A stretch of 64,000 nucleotides of DNA from JALJPB01 sp034111045 (lineage in GTDB: Bacteria > Pseudomonadota > Gammaproteobacteria > Enterobacterales > Alteromonadaceae), in NCBI GenBank assembly GCA_034111045.1, contig JAWUYA010000016.1, positions 1 through 64,000 on the forward strand. The letters run 5' to 3'. Shown in pieces: positions 7,883-17,800 of this stretch; positions within the stretch are counted from its first letter, which is position 1; each line of letters begins with the position of its first letter. Made by a program: the position numbers and the translations under genes. Below the pieces are notes generated by a model. That model worked only from the letters and a program-made list of their open reading frames with translations, searched no databases and had not been told where the DNA came from.

Positions 7883-9391
7883 ATGGAGTTCAATGTAAAA
7901 AGTGGAAGCCCAGAAAAACAACGTAGTGCGTGTATCGTTGTTGGTGTGTTTGAACCTCGTCGCCTTTCAGGTGTTGCCGAGCAACTTGATGAAATCAGCG
8001 AAGGTTATATCAGTAATTTATTACGTCGTGGTGATTTAGAAGGTAAATCTGGCCAAATGTTGTTATTACATCACGTTCCTAATATTTTAAGTGAGCGCGT
8101 ATTACTCGTTGGCTGTGGCAAGGAACGTGAGCTAGACGAGCGCCAATACCGCCAAATTATCAGCAAAACGATTAATACCTTAAATGAAACAGGTTCGATG
8201 GAAGCTGTTTGTTTTTTATCAGAATTACACGTAAAAGGTCGTGATACTTATTGGAAGGTTCGTCAAGCTATTGAGTCTACACAAGATTGTTTGTATAGCT
8301 TTAATAGCTTAAAAACACGTATTGAAGAGCCACGCCGCCCACTGCGTAAAATAACCTTTAACGTACCTACCCGTCGTGAATTACCTCTTGGTGAACGAGC
8401 TATTGCCCATGGTTTAGCAGTTTCTGAAGGTGTTACTACCTGTAAAAATGTAGCGAATATGCCACCCAATATTTGTAATCCTGCCTATTTAGCTGAACAA
8501 GCAAAAATTCTTGAAAACGATTATGACAATATCAGTACACATATTGTTGGTGAGAGCGAGATGGAAGAGTTAGGTATGGGTTCATACCTCGCCGTCGGTC
8601 GGGGCTCAGCTAATGAGTCAATGATGAGTGTGATTACACACAATGGCGCTAATGATGACTCTGCCCCGATTGTGCTAGTGGGCAAAGGGGTTACTTTTGA
8701 TAGTGGCGGTATTTCACTTAAACCTGGCGCAGCTATGGACGAAATGAAATATGACATGGGTGGTGCCGCAAGTGTCTTAGGGACTATGCATTCAATTGCT
8801 GAGCTTAACCTTCCCATTAATGTCATTGGTATTTTAGCTGGTTGTGAAAACATGCCCAGTAGCAATGCTTATCGTCCAGGTGATATTTTAACAACAATGT
8901 CAGGCCAAACGGTTGAAGTATTAAATACTGATGCGGAAGGCCGCTTGGTCTTATGTGACGCTTTGACCTACGTAGAGCGCTTTAATCCTGAGTTAGTTAT
9001 TGATGTAGCTACGCTAACCGGTGCTTGTGTCGTTGCTTTAGGTAAACATGCTTCGGGGTTATTAAGTACCCACAACCCTTTAGCACATGAGCTCCTAAAT
9101 GCCTCAGATCAAAGTGGCGATCGGGCGTGGCGCTTACCATTATGGGACGAATACCAAGAGCAACTTGAAAGTCCTTTTGCTGATTTCACTAACCTGGGTG
9201 GGAAAGGTGGAGGCACAATTACCGCCGCTTGTTTTTTAGCGCGTTTTACTAAGAAATATCACTGGGCTCATTTAGATATTGCCGGTACAGCATGGCGTGG
9301 TGGTGGTAAAGACAAAGGTTCTACTGGTCGCCCGGTGAGTATGTTGACGCAATTTTTATTAAATCGTTCTGGCCAAGAACAAGGCGAATAA
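7883..9391 (+). CDS. pepA: Leucyl aminopeptidase PepA
   Basis: A 502-residue M17 aminopeptidase. The N-terminal domain (about 1-165) leads into the catalytic domain with the metal-binding segments VGKGVTFDSGGISLK (Lys268, Asp273, Lys280) and NTDAEGRL (348-355), both intact. PepA is a cytosolic di-metal exopeptidase removing N-terminal residues; in E. coli the hexamer also binds DNA as XerB in plasmid resolution and carAB control. A strong purine-rich site (aaaggagact) lies just before the ATG. The gene starts the pepA-holC-valS block, with holC five bases after its stop region, and is divergent from lptF. Confidence 0.97.
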   Translation: MEFNVKSGSPEKQRSACIVVGVFEPRRLSGVAEQLDEISEGYISNLLRRGDLEGKSGQMLLLHHVPNILSERVLLVGCGKERELDERQYRQIISKTINTLNETGSMEAVCFLSELHVKGRDTYWKVRQAIESTQDCLYSFNSLKTRIEEPRRPLRKITFNVPTRRELPLGERAIAHGLAVSEGVTTCKNVANMPPNICNPAYLAEQAKILENDYDNISTHIVGESEMEELGMGSYLAVGRGSANESMMSVITHNGANDDSAPIVLVGKGVTFDSGGISLKPGAAMDEMKYDMGGAASVLGTMHSIAELNLPINVIGILAGCENMPSSNAYRPGDILTTMSGQTVEVLNTDAEGRLVLCDALTYVERFNPELVIDVATLTGACVVALGKHASGLLSTHNPLAHELLNASDQSGDRAWRLPLWDEYQEQLESPFADFTNLGGKGGGTITAACFLARFTKKYHWAHLDIAGTAWRGGGKDKGSTGRPVSMLTQFLLNRSGQEQGE

Positions 9392-9395
9392 ATAG

Positions 9396-9848
9396 ATGCA
9401 GGCAAGCAATACTCAAGTAATGTTTTATCAACTGACTGAAGATGGCAGTGAAGTCAACTCGCTGTCTCATCATGCTTGCCTACAAGCTGCTTATTTTTAT
9501 CGTCAAAAACAAAAAGTATTTATATATAGTCAAAACCAAGAAAAAGCACATGACATTGATGAAATGCTCTGGGCTTTTGATACCAATAGCTTTGTCCCTC
9601 ACAATCTTAAAGGTGAAGGGCCAAGTTATGGCGCTGCAGTAGAAATTGGCTGGCAAGCACCAACAGGCCGGCGGCCAGTATTGATTAATTTAACGGATAC
9701 GGTGCCGAATTTTGCTCACCAATTCGCAAAAATCATTGATTTTGTGCCTACTGATGACACATTAAAACAATTAGCTAGAGAACGCTTTAAGGCATATCGT
9801 CAACTGGGCTTTACCGTTGGAAATCAACCAATAGTCTCTTCGCAATAA
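9396..9848 (+). CDS. holC: DNA polymerase III chi subunit HolC
   Basis: A 150-residue homologue of chi. The most conserved parts are DEMLWAFDTNSFVPHNL, GAAVEIGW, LINLTDTVPNFA, and the C-terminal segment TLKQLARERFKAYRQLGF, close to E. coli HolC. Chi links the clamp loader (through psi) to single-stranded-DNA-binding protein at the replication fork. The gene begins four bases after the pepA stop and precedes valS, the conserved gammaproteobacterial order. The first ATG at 9396 is used; a second ATG eleven codons later (MFYQLT) would match the E. coli length more closely and cannot be excluded. Confidence 0.95.
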   Translation: MQASNTQVMFYQLTEDGSEVNSLSHHACLQAAYFYRQKQKVFIYSQNQEKAHDIDEMLWAFDTNSFVPHNLKGEGPSYGAAVEIGWQAPTGRRPVLINLTDTVPNFAHQFAKIIDFVPTDDTLKQLARERFKAYRQLGFTVGNQPIVSSQ

Positions 9849-9896
9849 AGTAAAAGTCCAAACAATACATTAACAAAAAAAGTGACGGAAATTCTG

Positions 9897-12782
9897 ATGG
9901 AAAAAACGTTTAACCCCTCTGAAATCGAACAATCTCTTTATCAAACATGGGAAGACAAAGGTTATTTTAGTCCTACCGGCGAAGGCGAAGCCTATTGTAT
10001 AGCTATTCCACCACCGAATGTCACCGGTAGTTTACATATGGGTCATGCTTTTCAGCAAACCATCATGGATACCTTAATTCGTTACCAGAGAATGCAGGGT
10101 AAAAACACCTTATGGCAAACCGGCTGTGATCATGCAGGTATAGCCACACAAATGGTGGTTGAACGTAAAATAGCCGCAGAAGAAGATAAAACTCGGCATG
10201 ACTATGGACGTGAGGCTTTCATTGATAAAGTGTGGCAGTGGAAAGAAGAGTCTGGCGATACTATCAGTAAACAAATGCGCCGTTTAGGCAACTCAATTGA
10301 CTGGTCTCGTGAACGTTTTACTATGGACGAAGGCATGTCAGCGGCTGTACAAGAAGTCTTTGTCCGTTTATTTGAAGATGACTTAATTTATCGTGGAAAA
10401 CGCTTAGTCAACTGGGATCCTAAATTCCATACCGCTATTTCAGATTTAGAAGTAGAAAACAAAGATAAAAAAGGCAGTATGTGGCATTTACGCTATCCAT
10501 TAGCTGATGGTGCAACAACGACTGAAGGGCTTAACTATATTGTGGTAGCCACAACTCGTCCGGAAACAATGCTAGGTGATACTGGTATTGCGGTCAATCC
10601 AGATGATGAGCGTTATAAACATTTAATTGGCAAAAGTGTTCTTTTACCCTTAGTTAATCGCTTAATTCCAATTGTTGGTGATGATCATGCAGATATGGCC
10701 AAAGGCACGGGGTGTGTAAAAATAACCCCGGCGCATGACTTCAACGATAATGAAGTAGGTAAACGTCATAATTTACCACTGATTAATATTTTTGATAAAA
10801 ACGCGGCTATCTTACCCGCGGCTGAAATTTATAATAACAAAGGTGAAGTATCAACCGCTTACCGAACTGATTTACCCATTGAGTTTGCAGGACTTGACCG
10901 TTTTGTTGCCCGTAAGGCGATTGTGGCTAAGTTTGATGAATTAGGTTTATTGGTTGCAGTAAAAGATCATGACTTAGTTGCCCCTTATGGTGATCGCTCA
11001 GGTGTGATCATCGAGCCACTTTTAACAGACCAATGGTATGTGCGTGTTGAAAAATTAGTAGGTCCTGCTGTTGATGCCGTAAAAGAAGGACAAATTGAGT
11101 TTGTCCCTAAGCAATATGAAAACCTTTACTTTGCTTGGATGAAAGACATTCAAGACTGGTGTATTTCACGCCAACTTTGGTGGGGACATCGTATTCCAGC
11201 ATGGTATGACGAAAACGAAAAAGTTTATGTTGGCCGCACAGAAGAAGAAGTTCGTGCAAATAACAATATTGCTGACGACATGAGGCTAAGACAAGACGAT
11301 GATGTACTTGATACTTGGTTCTCTTCCGCCCTATGGACCTTCTCCACGTTAGGCTGGCCTGAAAAAACCGAAGATCTAAAAACCTTTCATCCAACGGATG
11401 TATTAGTGACCGGCTTTGATATTATATTCTTCTGGGTTGCCCGTATGATCATGATGACCATGCATTTCAACAAAGATGAAAATGGCAAGGCGCAAGTGCC
11501 GTTTAAAAAAATCTACATGACCGGCCTAATTCGTGATGAAAATGGCGATAAGATGAGTAAATCTAAGGGTAATGTTATTGATCCCCTTGATATGATTGAT
11601 GGCATTTCTTTAGACGGTTTATTAGAAAAACGTACGGGTAATATGATGCAGCCTAAACTAGCGGCAAAAATTACTAAACTCACCCAAAAAGAATTTCCAG
11701 AGGGTATTGAGTCTCATGGTACTGACGCCCTACGTTTCACCTTAACATCAGTTGCTACCACAGGTCGCGATATTAGTTGGGATATGAAACGTCTTCAAGG
11801 TTATCGTAATTTTACCAACAAGTTGTGGAATGCTAGTCGTTATGTGTTAATCAATACTGAAGAACATGACTGTGGTGCCAATGGCGGAGCTATGGAGTTT
11901 TCACTCGCTGATCGTTGGATCTTAGGACAGTTTCAACAAACGGTTAAAACTGTTCACGAAGCCTTTGATAATTTCCGTTTCGATTTAGCTTCGCAAGCTT
12001 TGTATGAATTTACTTGGAATCAATTTTGCGATTGGTATTTAGAGTTAACTAAACCGGTATTTTTCCCCAACCAAGATAAACAAGGAAGCGACGCACAACA
12101 ACGCGCAACTCGCCATACTTTAGTCAATGTTTTAGAAGGTTTATTACGTTTAATGCACCCGATAATGCCTTACATTACTGAAACTATTTGGCAGCGAGTG
12201 GCCCCTCTTACTAACTTTATCAAAGAAAGTGGTAGCAAACATGGCGATAGCATCATGGTACAAAGCTTTCCGCAATTTGACCAAAGCCAGTATGACCAAA
12301 AAGCTATTGATGACTTAGAGTGGGTAAAACAATTTATTGTTGCTATTCGTAATATTCGCGGCGAAATGGATATTTCACCAGCAATAGCACTGCCAGTATT
12401 AGTTAAAAATATCAATGCTAACGACCAACGTCGCTTAGAAGAAAATCAGCAGTTTTTGAGTGCCTTAGCGAAGCTAGAGACCATAACCGTTTTAGCCCAT
12501 GAAGAAGAAGCTCCATTATCAGCATCAGCCATTATTGGTGATTTAACCGTGCTTATCCCCATGGCTGGTTTAATTGATAAAGATGCTGAAATAGCCCGTT
12601 TAAATAAAGCCATTGATAAACTTAATCAAGACGTACAACGAACTCGCGGTAAGTTAAGTAACGAGAAGTTTGTTAGCAAGGCACCTGAAGCTGTAATCAA
12701 TAAAGAAAAAACTAAGCTCGAAGAGGCAAAGTCGGCTTTGCAAAAATTGATTGCTCAAAAAGCAGATATTGAAGCAATGTAA
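9897..12782 (+). CDS. valS: Valyl-tRNA synthetase
   Basis: A class I aminoacyl-tRNA synthetase of 961 residues, close to the E. coli length. The HIGH-type motif is HMGH (residues 47-50), and the KMSKS motif lies in GDKMSKSKGN near residue 555. The editing domain carries VATTRPETMLGDTG. The C-terminus has the coiled-coil arm typical of ValS (about 890-960, rich in Lys, Glu and Asp). The ATG at 9897 is chosen because it gives MEKTFNP, matching E. coli MEKTYNP, with GGAA six bases upstream; an in-frame GTG at 9882 would add five residues. It charges tRNA-Val and hydrolyses mischarged Thr-tRNA-Val. A strong terminator follows. Confidence 0.97.
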   Translation: MEKTFNPSEIEQSLYQTWEDKGYFSPTGEGEAYCIAIPPPNVTGSLHMGHAFQQTIMDTLIRYQRMQGKNTLWQTGCDHAGIATQMVVERKIAAEEDKTRHDYGREAFIDKVWQWKEESGDTISKQMRRLGNSIDWSRERFTMDEGMSAAVQEVFVRLFEDDLIYRGKRLVNWDPKFHTAISDLEVENKDKKGSMWHLRYPLADGATTTEGLNYIVVATTRPETMLGDTGIAVNPDDERYKHLIGKSVLLPLVNRLIPIVGDDHADMAKGTGCVKITPAHDFNDNEVGKRHNLPLINIFDKNAAILPAAEIYNNKGEVSTAYRTDLPIEFAGLDRFVARKAIVAKFDELGLLVAVKDHDLVAPYGDRSGVIIEPLLTDQWYVRVEKLVGPAVDAVKEGQIEFVPKQYENLYFAWMKDIQDWCISRQLWWGHRIPAWYDENEKVYVGRTEEEVRANNNIADDMRLRQDDDVLDTWFSSALWTFSTLGWPEKTEDLKTFHPTDVLVTGFDIIFFWVARMIMMTMHFNKDENGKAQVPFKKIYMTGLIRDENGDKMSKSKGNVIDPLDMIDGISLDGLLEKRTGNMMQPKLAAKITKLTQKEFPEGIESHGTDALRFTLTSVATTGRDISWDMKRLQGYRNFTNKLWNASRYVLINTEEHDCGANGGAMEFSLADRWILGQFQQTVKTVHEAFDNFRFDLASQALYEFTWNQFCDWYLELTKPVFFPNQDKQGSDAQQRATRHTLVNVLEGLLRLMHPIMPYITETIWQRVAPLTNFIKESGSKHGDSIMVQSFPQFDQSQYDQKAIDDLEWVKQFIVAIRNIRGEMDISPAIALPVLVKNINANDQRRLEENQQFLSALAKLETITVLAHEEEAPLSASAIIGDLTVLIPMAGLIDKDAEIARLNKAIDKLNQDVQRTRGKLSNEKFVSKAPEAVINKEKTKLEEAKSALQKLIAQKADIEAM

Positions 12783-12797
12783 TCGTGTTAAAAAGCC

Positions 12798-12835
12798 AAA
12801 TACAAAGCCAAAATAATGATTGGCTTTGTATTTTA
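12798..12835 (+). terminator. valS terminator hairpin
   Basis: AAATACAAAGCCAA (12798-12811) pairs perfectly with TTGGCTTTGTATTT (12820-12833) over an 8-base loop, followed by a short T run. The 14-bp stem stands 15 bases after the valS stop. Confidence 0.85.
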
Positions 12836-12872
12836 AAGTGAATGAAAAAACTACCAATCTATATTGAACTTT

Positions 12873-12904
12873 TTGAAGAATTTTAAAAAAAACTGTGCTA
12901 GACT
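12873..12904 (+). promoter_or_regulatory. Candidate csp promoter
   Basis: TTGAAG (12873-12878) is a possible -35 and TGCTAGACT (12896-12904) an extended -10 (TGn plus TAGACT). The 20-base spacing is long, which the extended -10 could offset. If used, it gives an untranslated leader of about 190 bases before the csp ATG, the form expected for cold-shock genes. Confidence 0.5.
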
Positions 12905-12911
12905 ACGCAGG

Positions 12912-13104
12912 CGTTGAGTTTTTATGTTGCGGAAAAGTTTTTATACCGGCCTTTATAAGCGATTTATCTCTATAAATACCGTTATTGTTATTTGGTTCCT
13001 TCCTCTACTTTGTTTGTAAAAATGCAGTTAGAGGGCATTTACTCCGTGAAAATGGTCGTTTTTGACCAATATTTAATAATTTATGACTACGGGAAAATGT
13101 TAGT
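12912..13104 (+). promoter_or_regulatory. Long 5' leader of cold-shock gene
   Basis: About 190 bases with no ORF lie between the candidate promoter and the csp ATG. Leaders of this length in cspA-family mRNAs fold differently in the cold and raise translation. The leader contains several short complementary stretches, but no fold was computed and no exact E. coli cold-box match was seen. Confidence 0.45.
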
Positions 13105-13314
13105 ATGTCTGATACAGTAACTGGTAAAGTAAAATTTTTTAACGAAGCTAAAGGTTTCGGTTTCATCGAACAAGAAAATGGTCCTGACGTGTTTGTTCAC
13201 TTCAGCGCTATCACTGGTGACGGTTTCCGTACACTAACTGACGGTCAAGCAGTAACTTTTACCGTAAAGCAAGGTCAAAAAGGACCTGAAGCTGAGAACG
13301 TTGCTGCTCAATAG
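13105..13314 (+). CDS. CspA-family cold-shock protein
   Basis: A 69-residue single cold-shock domain protein. The RNA-binding motifs are intact: RNP1 as KGFGFIEQ (16-23) and RNP2 as VFVHF (29-33), with the aromatic residues of FFNEAKGFGF conserved. Such proteins bind single-stranded RNA and DNA and melt mRNA structure at low temperature. The gene stands alone with its own long leader and a clear terminator, the typical csp arrangement. Whether it is cold-induced or constitutive cannot be told from the protein, so no letter is assigned. Confidence 0.96.
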   Translation: MSDTVTGKVKFFNEAKGFGFIEQENGPDVFVHFSAITGDGFRTLTDGQAVTFTVKQGQKGPEAENVAAQ

Positions 13315-13331
13315 CATCTAAACAGTGATAT

Positions 13332-13369
13332 AAAACGAAGAGGTAGTATTACTATTCTTCGTTTTTTTT
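13332..13369. terminator. csp terminator
   Basis: AAAACGAAGA (13332-13341) pairs with TCTTCGTTTT (13356-13365), followed by further T residues. The A-rich 5' arm would also give a U run in the other direction, so it may serve the convergent PepSY gene too. Confidence 0.85.
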
Positions 13370-13405
13370 GTCTTTTTTTAACTGACTAGTCGCCAGTATT
13401 TATAC

Positions 13406-14122
13406 CTAACGATTGACTATTTTATAGCCTTCCTTTCTCGCTAAATCTATTACCCATATAAAACCTGACAACGATAACAAAAGCATCAACATTGAAAAAA
13501 ATATAATTGGCCCATTATTAAATCCCCCCAAAGAACCATAATCCATAAAATGCAGCATAAAAAAGAAGTCAGCAAACCGTTTATTATCATTAACATGACT
13601 GATAATTTGTCCTGAGCCTGCATCAAGGTAAATCGTAGTATTGAGTTGATCATCAATGTTAACCTGCCACGTGTCATTCTGCTCTTTAGGTAAATCATCA
13701 ATAGGAGGGCTAATTTTTTTTACTGAAGCAACAACATTACCGCCCTTATAAGTTGTTAAAGCCATAGCTTCGGCCATTAAGGTATCTATTATGACCACCT
13801 CTCCTAAATAAGCATGAATTAACAGATAGTCATTGGGTAGGTGACGATACAGCGCTTGATGATGGTTTAATAAATAGTACGGCTGTTCGAGCAAGGTGAT
13901 CAACTTTATTGACTGCGCCTCTTTCTTTAACTGCTCAAATTGAGGTGATATTAACTTTTGGTGATCAATCACTAAATGACTGGATATTTTTCGACGATTT
14001 TCATTGCCACTTGTTTTATCACTGTCCATTAAATTAAAAAACAACCCGCTGCCAATCCAAATAAGCAGTTGAATAGCAACAACCAAAGATAGCCACTTAT
14101 GGAGTAGACGAATATTTTTCAT
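13406..14122 (-). CDS. PepSY-associated membrane protein, copper-cluster paralogue 2
   Basis: A 238-residue protein with an N-terminal membrane segment after LLHKWLSLVVAIQLLIW and a C-terminal one near residues 205-228, with a PepSY-like periplasmic domain between them (DDQLNTTIYLDAGSGQIISH). It resembles the preceding gene in layout and in the start (xHKWLxLxxxxQxLIWxxSG), so the two look like an old tandem duplication. Its ATG overlaps the upstream stop (ATGA) and follows AGGAGG. PepSY-TM proteins often accompany metal uptake or efflux genes; some act as reductases or periplasmic partners, but the role here is not known. It is the last gene of the cus operon. Confidence 0.75.
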   Translation of the reverse strand: MKNIRLLHKWLSLVVAIQLLIWIGSGLFFNLMDSDKTSGNENRRKISSHLVIDHQKLISPQFEQLKKEAQSIKLITLLEQPYYLLNHHQALYRHLPNDYLLIHAYLGEVVIIDTLMAEAMALTTYKGGNVVASVKKISPPIDDLPKEQNDTWQVNIDDQLNTTIYLDAGSGQIISHVNDNKRFADFFFMLHFMDYGSLGGFNNGPIIFFSMLMLLLSLSGFIWVIDLARKEGYKIVNR

Positions 14123-14874
14123 TCTGCCTCCTGCTTTTTATTCGTGTTGATCATCAAGCTTTTTTTTCTTTTCGACCATCTCCCTTTTATTAGCCGATAA
14201 TAAGTCAGTACCATACCAGAAATTACCGCTAATAAAGAAAATAGGGCAACCCATAACAACAATTTATTAGCTGGGTCTTCCTCTTCATAGTCCATCACAT
14301 GTAAACTAAACATCAAATCAAATATTCGCCAAAACTGATGCCTTCGGGTAACAATTTTGCCATTTTGTGCTGAGATATAAAGGGTAGAACGGGCAAAGTC
14401 ATCAAAGTTAACTCGCCAAACGGGTAAGTGACGTGAACGAAGCTCAAATGGTGCGTTATCCGATAATAAAAAGATAGTAGAGACTTTTGCATCACCTTGG
14501 TAATAATAGTTCGCTATTTTCATCGCCATATTTTCATTAATAGCAGAAAATTTTATACCCGTTGTTGCATCAAGCATGACTTTATCTCGCCCTTGCTTTG
14601 ACGGTAAAGTAAACCGATAAACGTTGGTGCCAACAAAAGTGGTTAACTCAACATTTTCGGCGTCTGGATAATCGATAAATAATTGACTGAATGAATAGTT
14701 TATTTGTTGAAGGTCAATGACGCTATTATCGTCAATAGTTAAGCTATCACCATGAATATAGTCAATATCAAAAACCACCATATAAACACCTGATATTGAC
14801 CAAATCAAAAATTGAATACTAAGAAAAAGCATCAACCACTTATGAATTTTTCGGCTGTTCTTAAATAGGCTCAT
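14119..14874 (-). CDS. PepSY-associated membrane protein, copper-cluster paralogue 1
   Basis: A 251-residue protein with an N-terminal membrane helix after KIHKWLMLFLSIQFLIWSISG and a C-terminal one near residues 200-225, framing a PepSY-like region (VNFDDFARSTLYISAQNGK). The start used is the ATG at 14874, seven bases after the cusA stop. A GTG at 14889, overlapping cusA, would add five residues; neither has a strong ribosome site. The gene lies directly downstream of cusA and overlaps its paralogue by four bases, so it is certainly co-transcribed with the copper efflux genes. A role in periplasmic metal handling is inferred from position only. Confidence 0.75.
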   Translation of the reverse strand: MSLFKNSRKIHKWLMLFLSIQFLIWSISGVYMVVFDIDYIHGDSLTIDDNSVIDLQQINYSFSQLFIDYPDAENVELTTFVGTNVYRFTLPSKQGRDKVMLDATTGIKFSAINENMAMKIANYYYQGDAKVSTIFLLSDNAPFELRSRHLPVWRVNFDDFARSTLYISAQNGKIVTRRHQFWRIFDLMFSLHVMDYEEEDPANKLLLWVALFSLLAVISGMVLTYYRLIKGRWSKRKKSLMINTNKKQEAE

Positions 14875-14881
14875 ATTACTA

Positions 14882-17800
14882 TTAATCACTTGCTAAAATA
14901 ATAGTTCTATCACTTTTATAAGGAGCAGAACGCCATAAATAATAAAGCACAGGCAGTACTAATAAAGTTAATATCACCGCACTGCCCATACCTCCGACCA
15001 TAGGAGCCGCAATTCTACTCATCACTTCTGAGCCTGTTCCTGTGCCATATAAAATAGGTAATAAGCCAAGAATAATAGTCGCTGCTGTCATCATTACCGG
15101 ACGTACTCGCATACCTGCACCCTGTAATACCGCTTGTCGAATATGCTCTTTGGTAGTCGTTATGCCATTTTCTTGATGATTTTTTAACAGCGCATCGAAA
15201 GATTGATTAAGATACACCAACATAATCACACCAATTTCAACAGCAACTCCGGCGAGTGCAATAAAACCAACCCCAACGGCAACAGAAAAATTATATCCTT
15301 CAAGGTACATTAACCAAATACTGCCCACCATGGCCAGAGGTACTGTTCCCATAATCATCATCACTTCAATCACATTTCTAAAATTGATATAGAGTAAAAG
15401 AATGATAATAGCTAAGGTGAGCGGTATAACATAGTTCAGTTTTTCCTTAGCACGTTCCATGTACTCATATTGACCAGCCCAAGCAATAGAATACCCTGCA
15501 GGTAAATCCAGTTGTTCACGAACCACAACCTGGGCATTATCAACATAGCTGCCGATATCAACACCTTCAATATCAATAAATGCCCAACCAATTAACCGCG
15601 CATTTTCGCTTTTAATACCAGGAGGGCCATCTTCAATCAAAATATTGGCAACATCACCTAATGAAATCCGTTGACCATTGGCTGTCACAATGGGTAGTAA
15701 CGAGAGCTGTTCAGGTGAATCTCGGTAATCTTGCGGATACCTTAAATTCACTGGATAACGCTCTAAACCCTCAACCGTTTGTGTGACATTCATCCCCCCA
15801 ATGGCCGTAGCAACCACTTGCTGAATTTCACTGATGTTTAAACCATAACGCGCCGCTTTTGCTCGCTCAATATCAACTTTGATATAACGACCGCCGGCCA
15901 CACGTTCAGAATATACTGAGGCCGTACCATCAACATTTTTTAATATCACCTCTAACTGCTGACCTATTTGTTGAATTGTTTCCAACTTTGGGCCAGAAAT
16001 TTTAATACCAACAGGGGTTTTAATCCCGGTGGCTAACATATCAATACGCGTTTTTATTGGCATCACCCAAGCATTAGTTATACCCGGAAGTTTGACGAGG
16101 GCATCAAGCTCTAGTTTTAAGCTTTCCATGCTAGTCCCTTCACGCCATTGTTCTTTAGGCTTAAATTGAATAAAGGTTTCAATCATAGTAATAGGAGCTG
16201 GGTCAGTGGCCGTTTCTGCTCGACCAATTTTCCCAAAGACTGTTTTTACCTCTGGAACAGTATAAATTAGTTTGTCGGTTTGCTGTAATAACTGTCTTGC
16301 TTGACCGATTGAAATGCCAGGGTAAGTGGTTGGCATATACATTAAATCGCCTTCATTAAAAGGAGGAATAAACTCACTGCCAATTTTATCTAATGGCCAA
16401 ATTCCCACCGCAAACAATAGTAAAACGGTAACTAATGCCCTTTTAGGAAAACGTAAAACTATTTTGAGGGCTGGCATATACAGCCGTGTTAATAATCTAT
16501 TGATCGGATTTTTTTGCTCTGGAATTATTTTACCGCGAATAAAATAACCCATTAATACAGGTACTAAAGTAATAGCTAACGCTGCAGCGGCTGCCATGGA
16601 GTAAGTTTTAGTAAAAGCTAATGGTGCAAACATCCGTCCTTCTTGCGCTTCTAGGGTAAATACCGGTACAAAACTGACAGTGATAATTAATAAGCTAAAG
16701 AATAATGCTGGGCCAACTTCTGTGGCCGAATCAATAACGATTTGCCAACGATTTTTATCGGTCAGTGGCGTGCGTTCCATGTGCTTATGCATATTTTCAA
16801 TCATCACAATGGCGCCATCAGTCATCGCACCAATAGCAATAGCGATACCCCCTAGGGACATAATATTAGCGTTTAACCCTTGCCAGTGCATAATCATAAA
16901 CGCTACTAAAATGGCGATAGGTAGAGTCATGACCGCCACTAGCGATGAGCGAAGATGAAATAAGAAAATCACACAAATGAGAGCAACAACAATAAATTCT
17001 TCAATTAATTTATCAGAGAGGTTATCAACCGACCGTTCAATTAAATCTGAACGGTCATAAACAGTGACAATTTCAACACCATCAGGTAAACCTTGTTTCA
17101 ATTGTTCTAATTTAACTTTTACCCCTTCTATCACTTGTTGCGCATTCTCGCCAAACCGCATAACAATAATACCACCAACGGTTTCACCTTCCCCATTTAA
17201 CTCAGCTATACCCCGTCGCATTTGTGGACCAGTGCCAATATCAGCAACATCTTTGAGTAATAGTGGTGTGCCATTTTCATTAACGCCAAGAGGAATATGT
17301 TCTAAATCAGTGACACTTTTAATGTAACCTGTCGCTCTGACCATATATTCAGCTTCAGCCATTTCCACTACCGAGGCACCTATTTCTTGATTACCTTCTT
17401 TAATGGCATGTTGTATTAAGGACAGAGGAATACCAAAAGCACGTAGTTTATCGGGATTGACCCTCACCTGATATTGTTTAACCATACCCCCTAGTGCCGC
17501 AACTTCAGAAACGCCTTTAACTGTTTGTAATTCATATTTCAAAAACCAGTCTTGTAAACTTCGTAACTGACTAATATCGTGTTGTCCAGTTTTATCAATT
17601 AATGCATAGAGATAGACCCAGCCCACACCTGTTGCATCAGGTCCTAATTGCGGCTTAGCATTAGCAGGTAAACGTGATGCAACTTGACTCAAATATTCTA
17701 GTACTCTTGAGCGCGCCCAATAAAGATCCGTTTCATCACTGAAAATAACGTAAACGTAGGAGTCACCAAAAAAAGAAAAACCGCGAACGGTTTCTGCTCC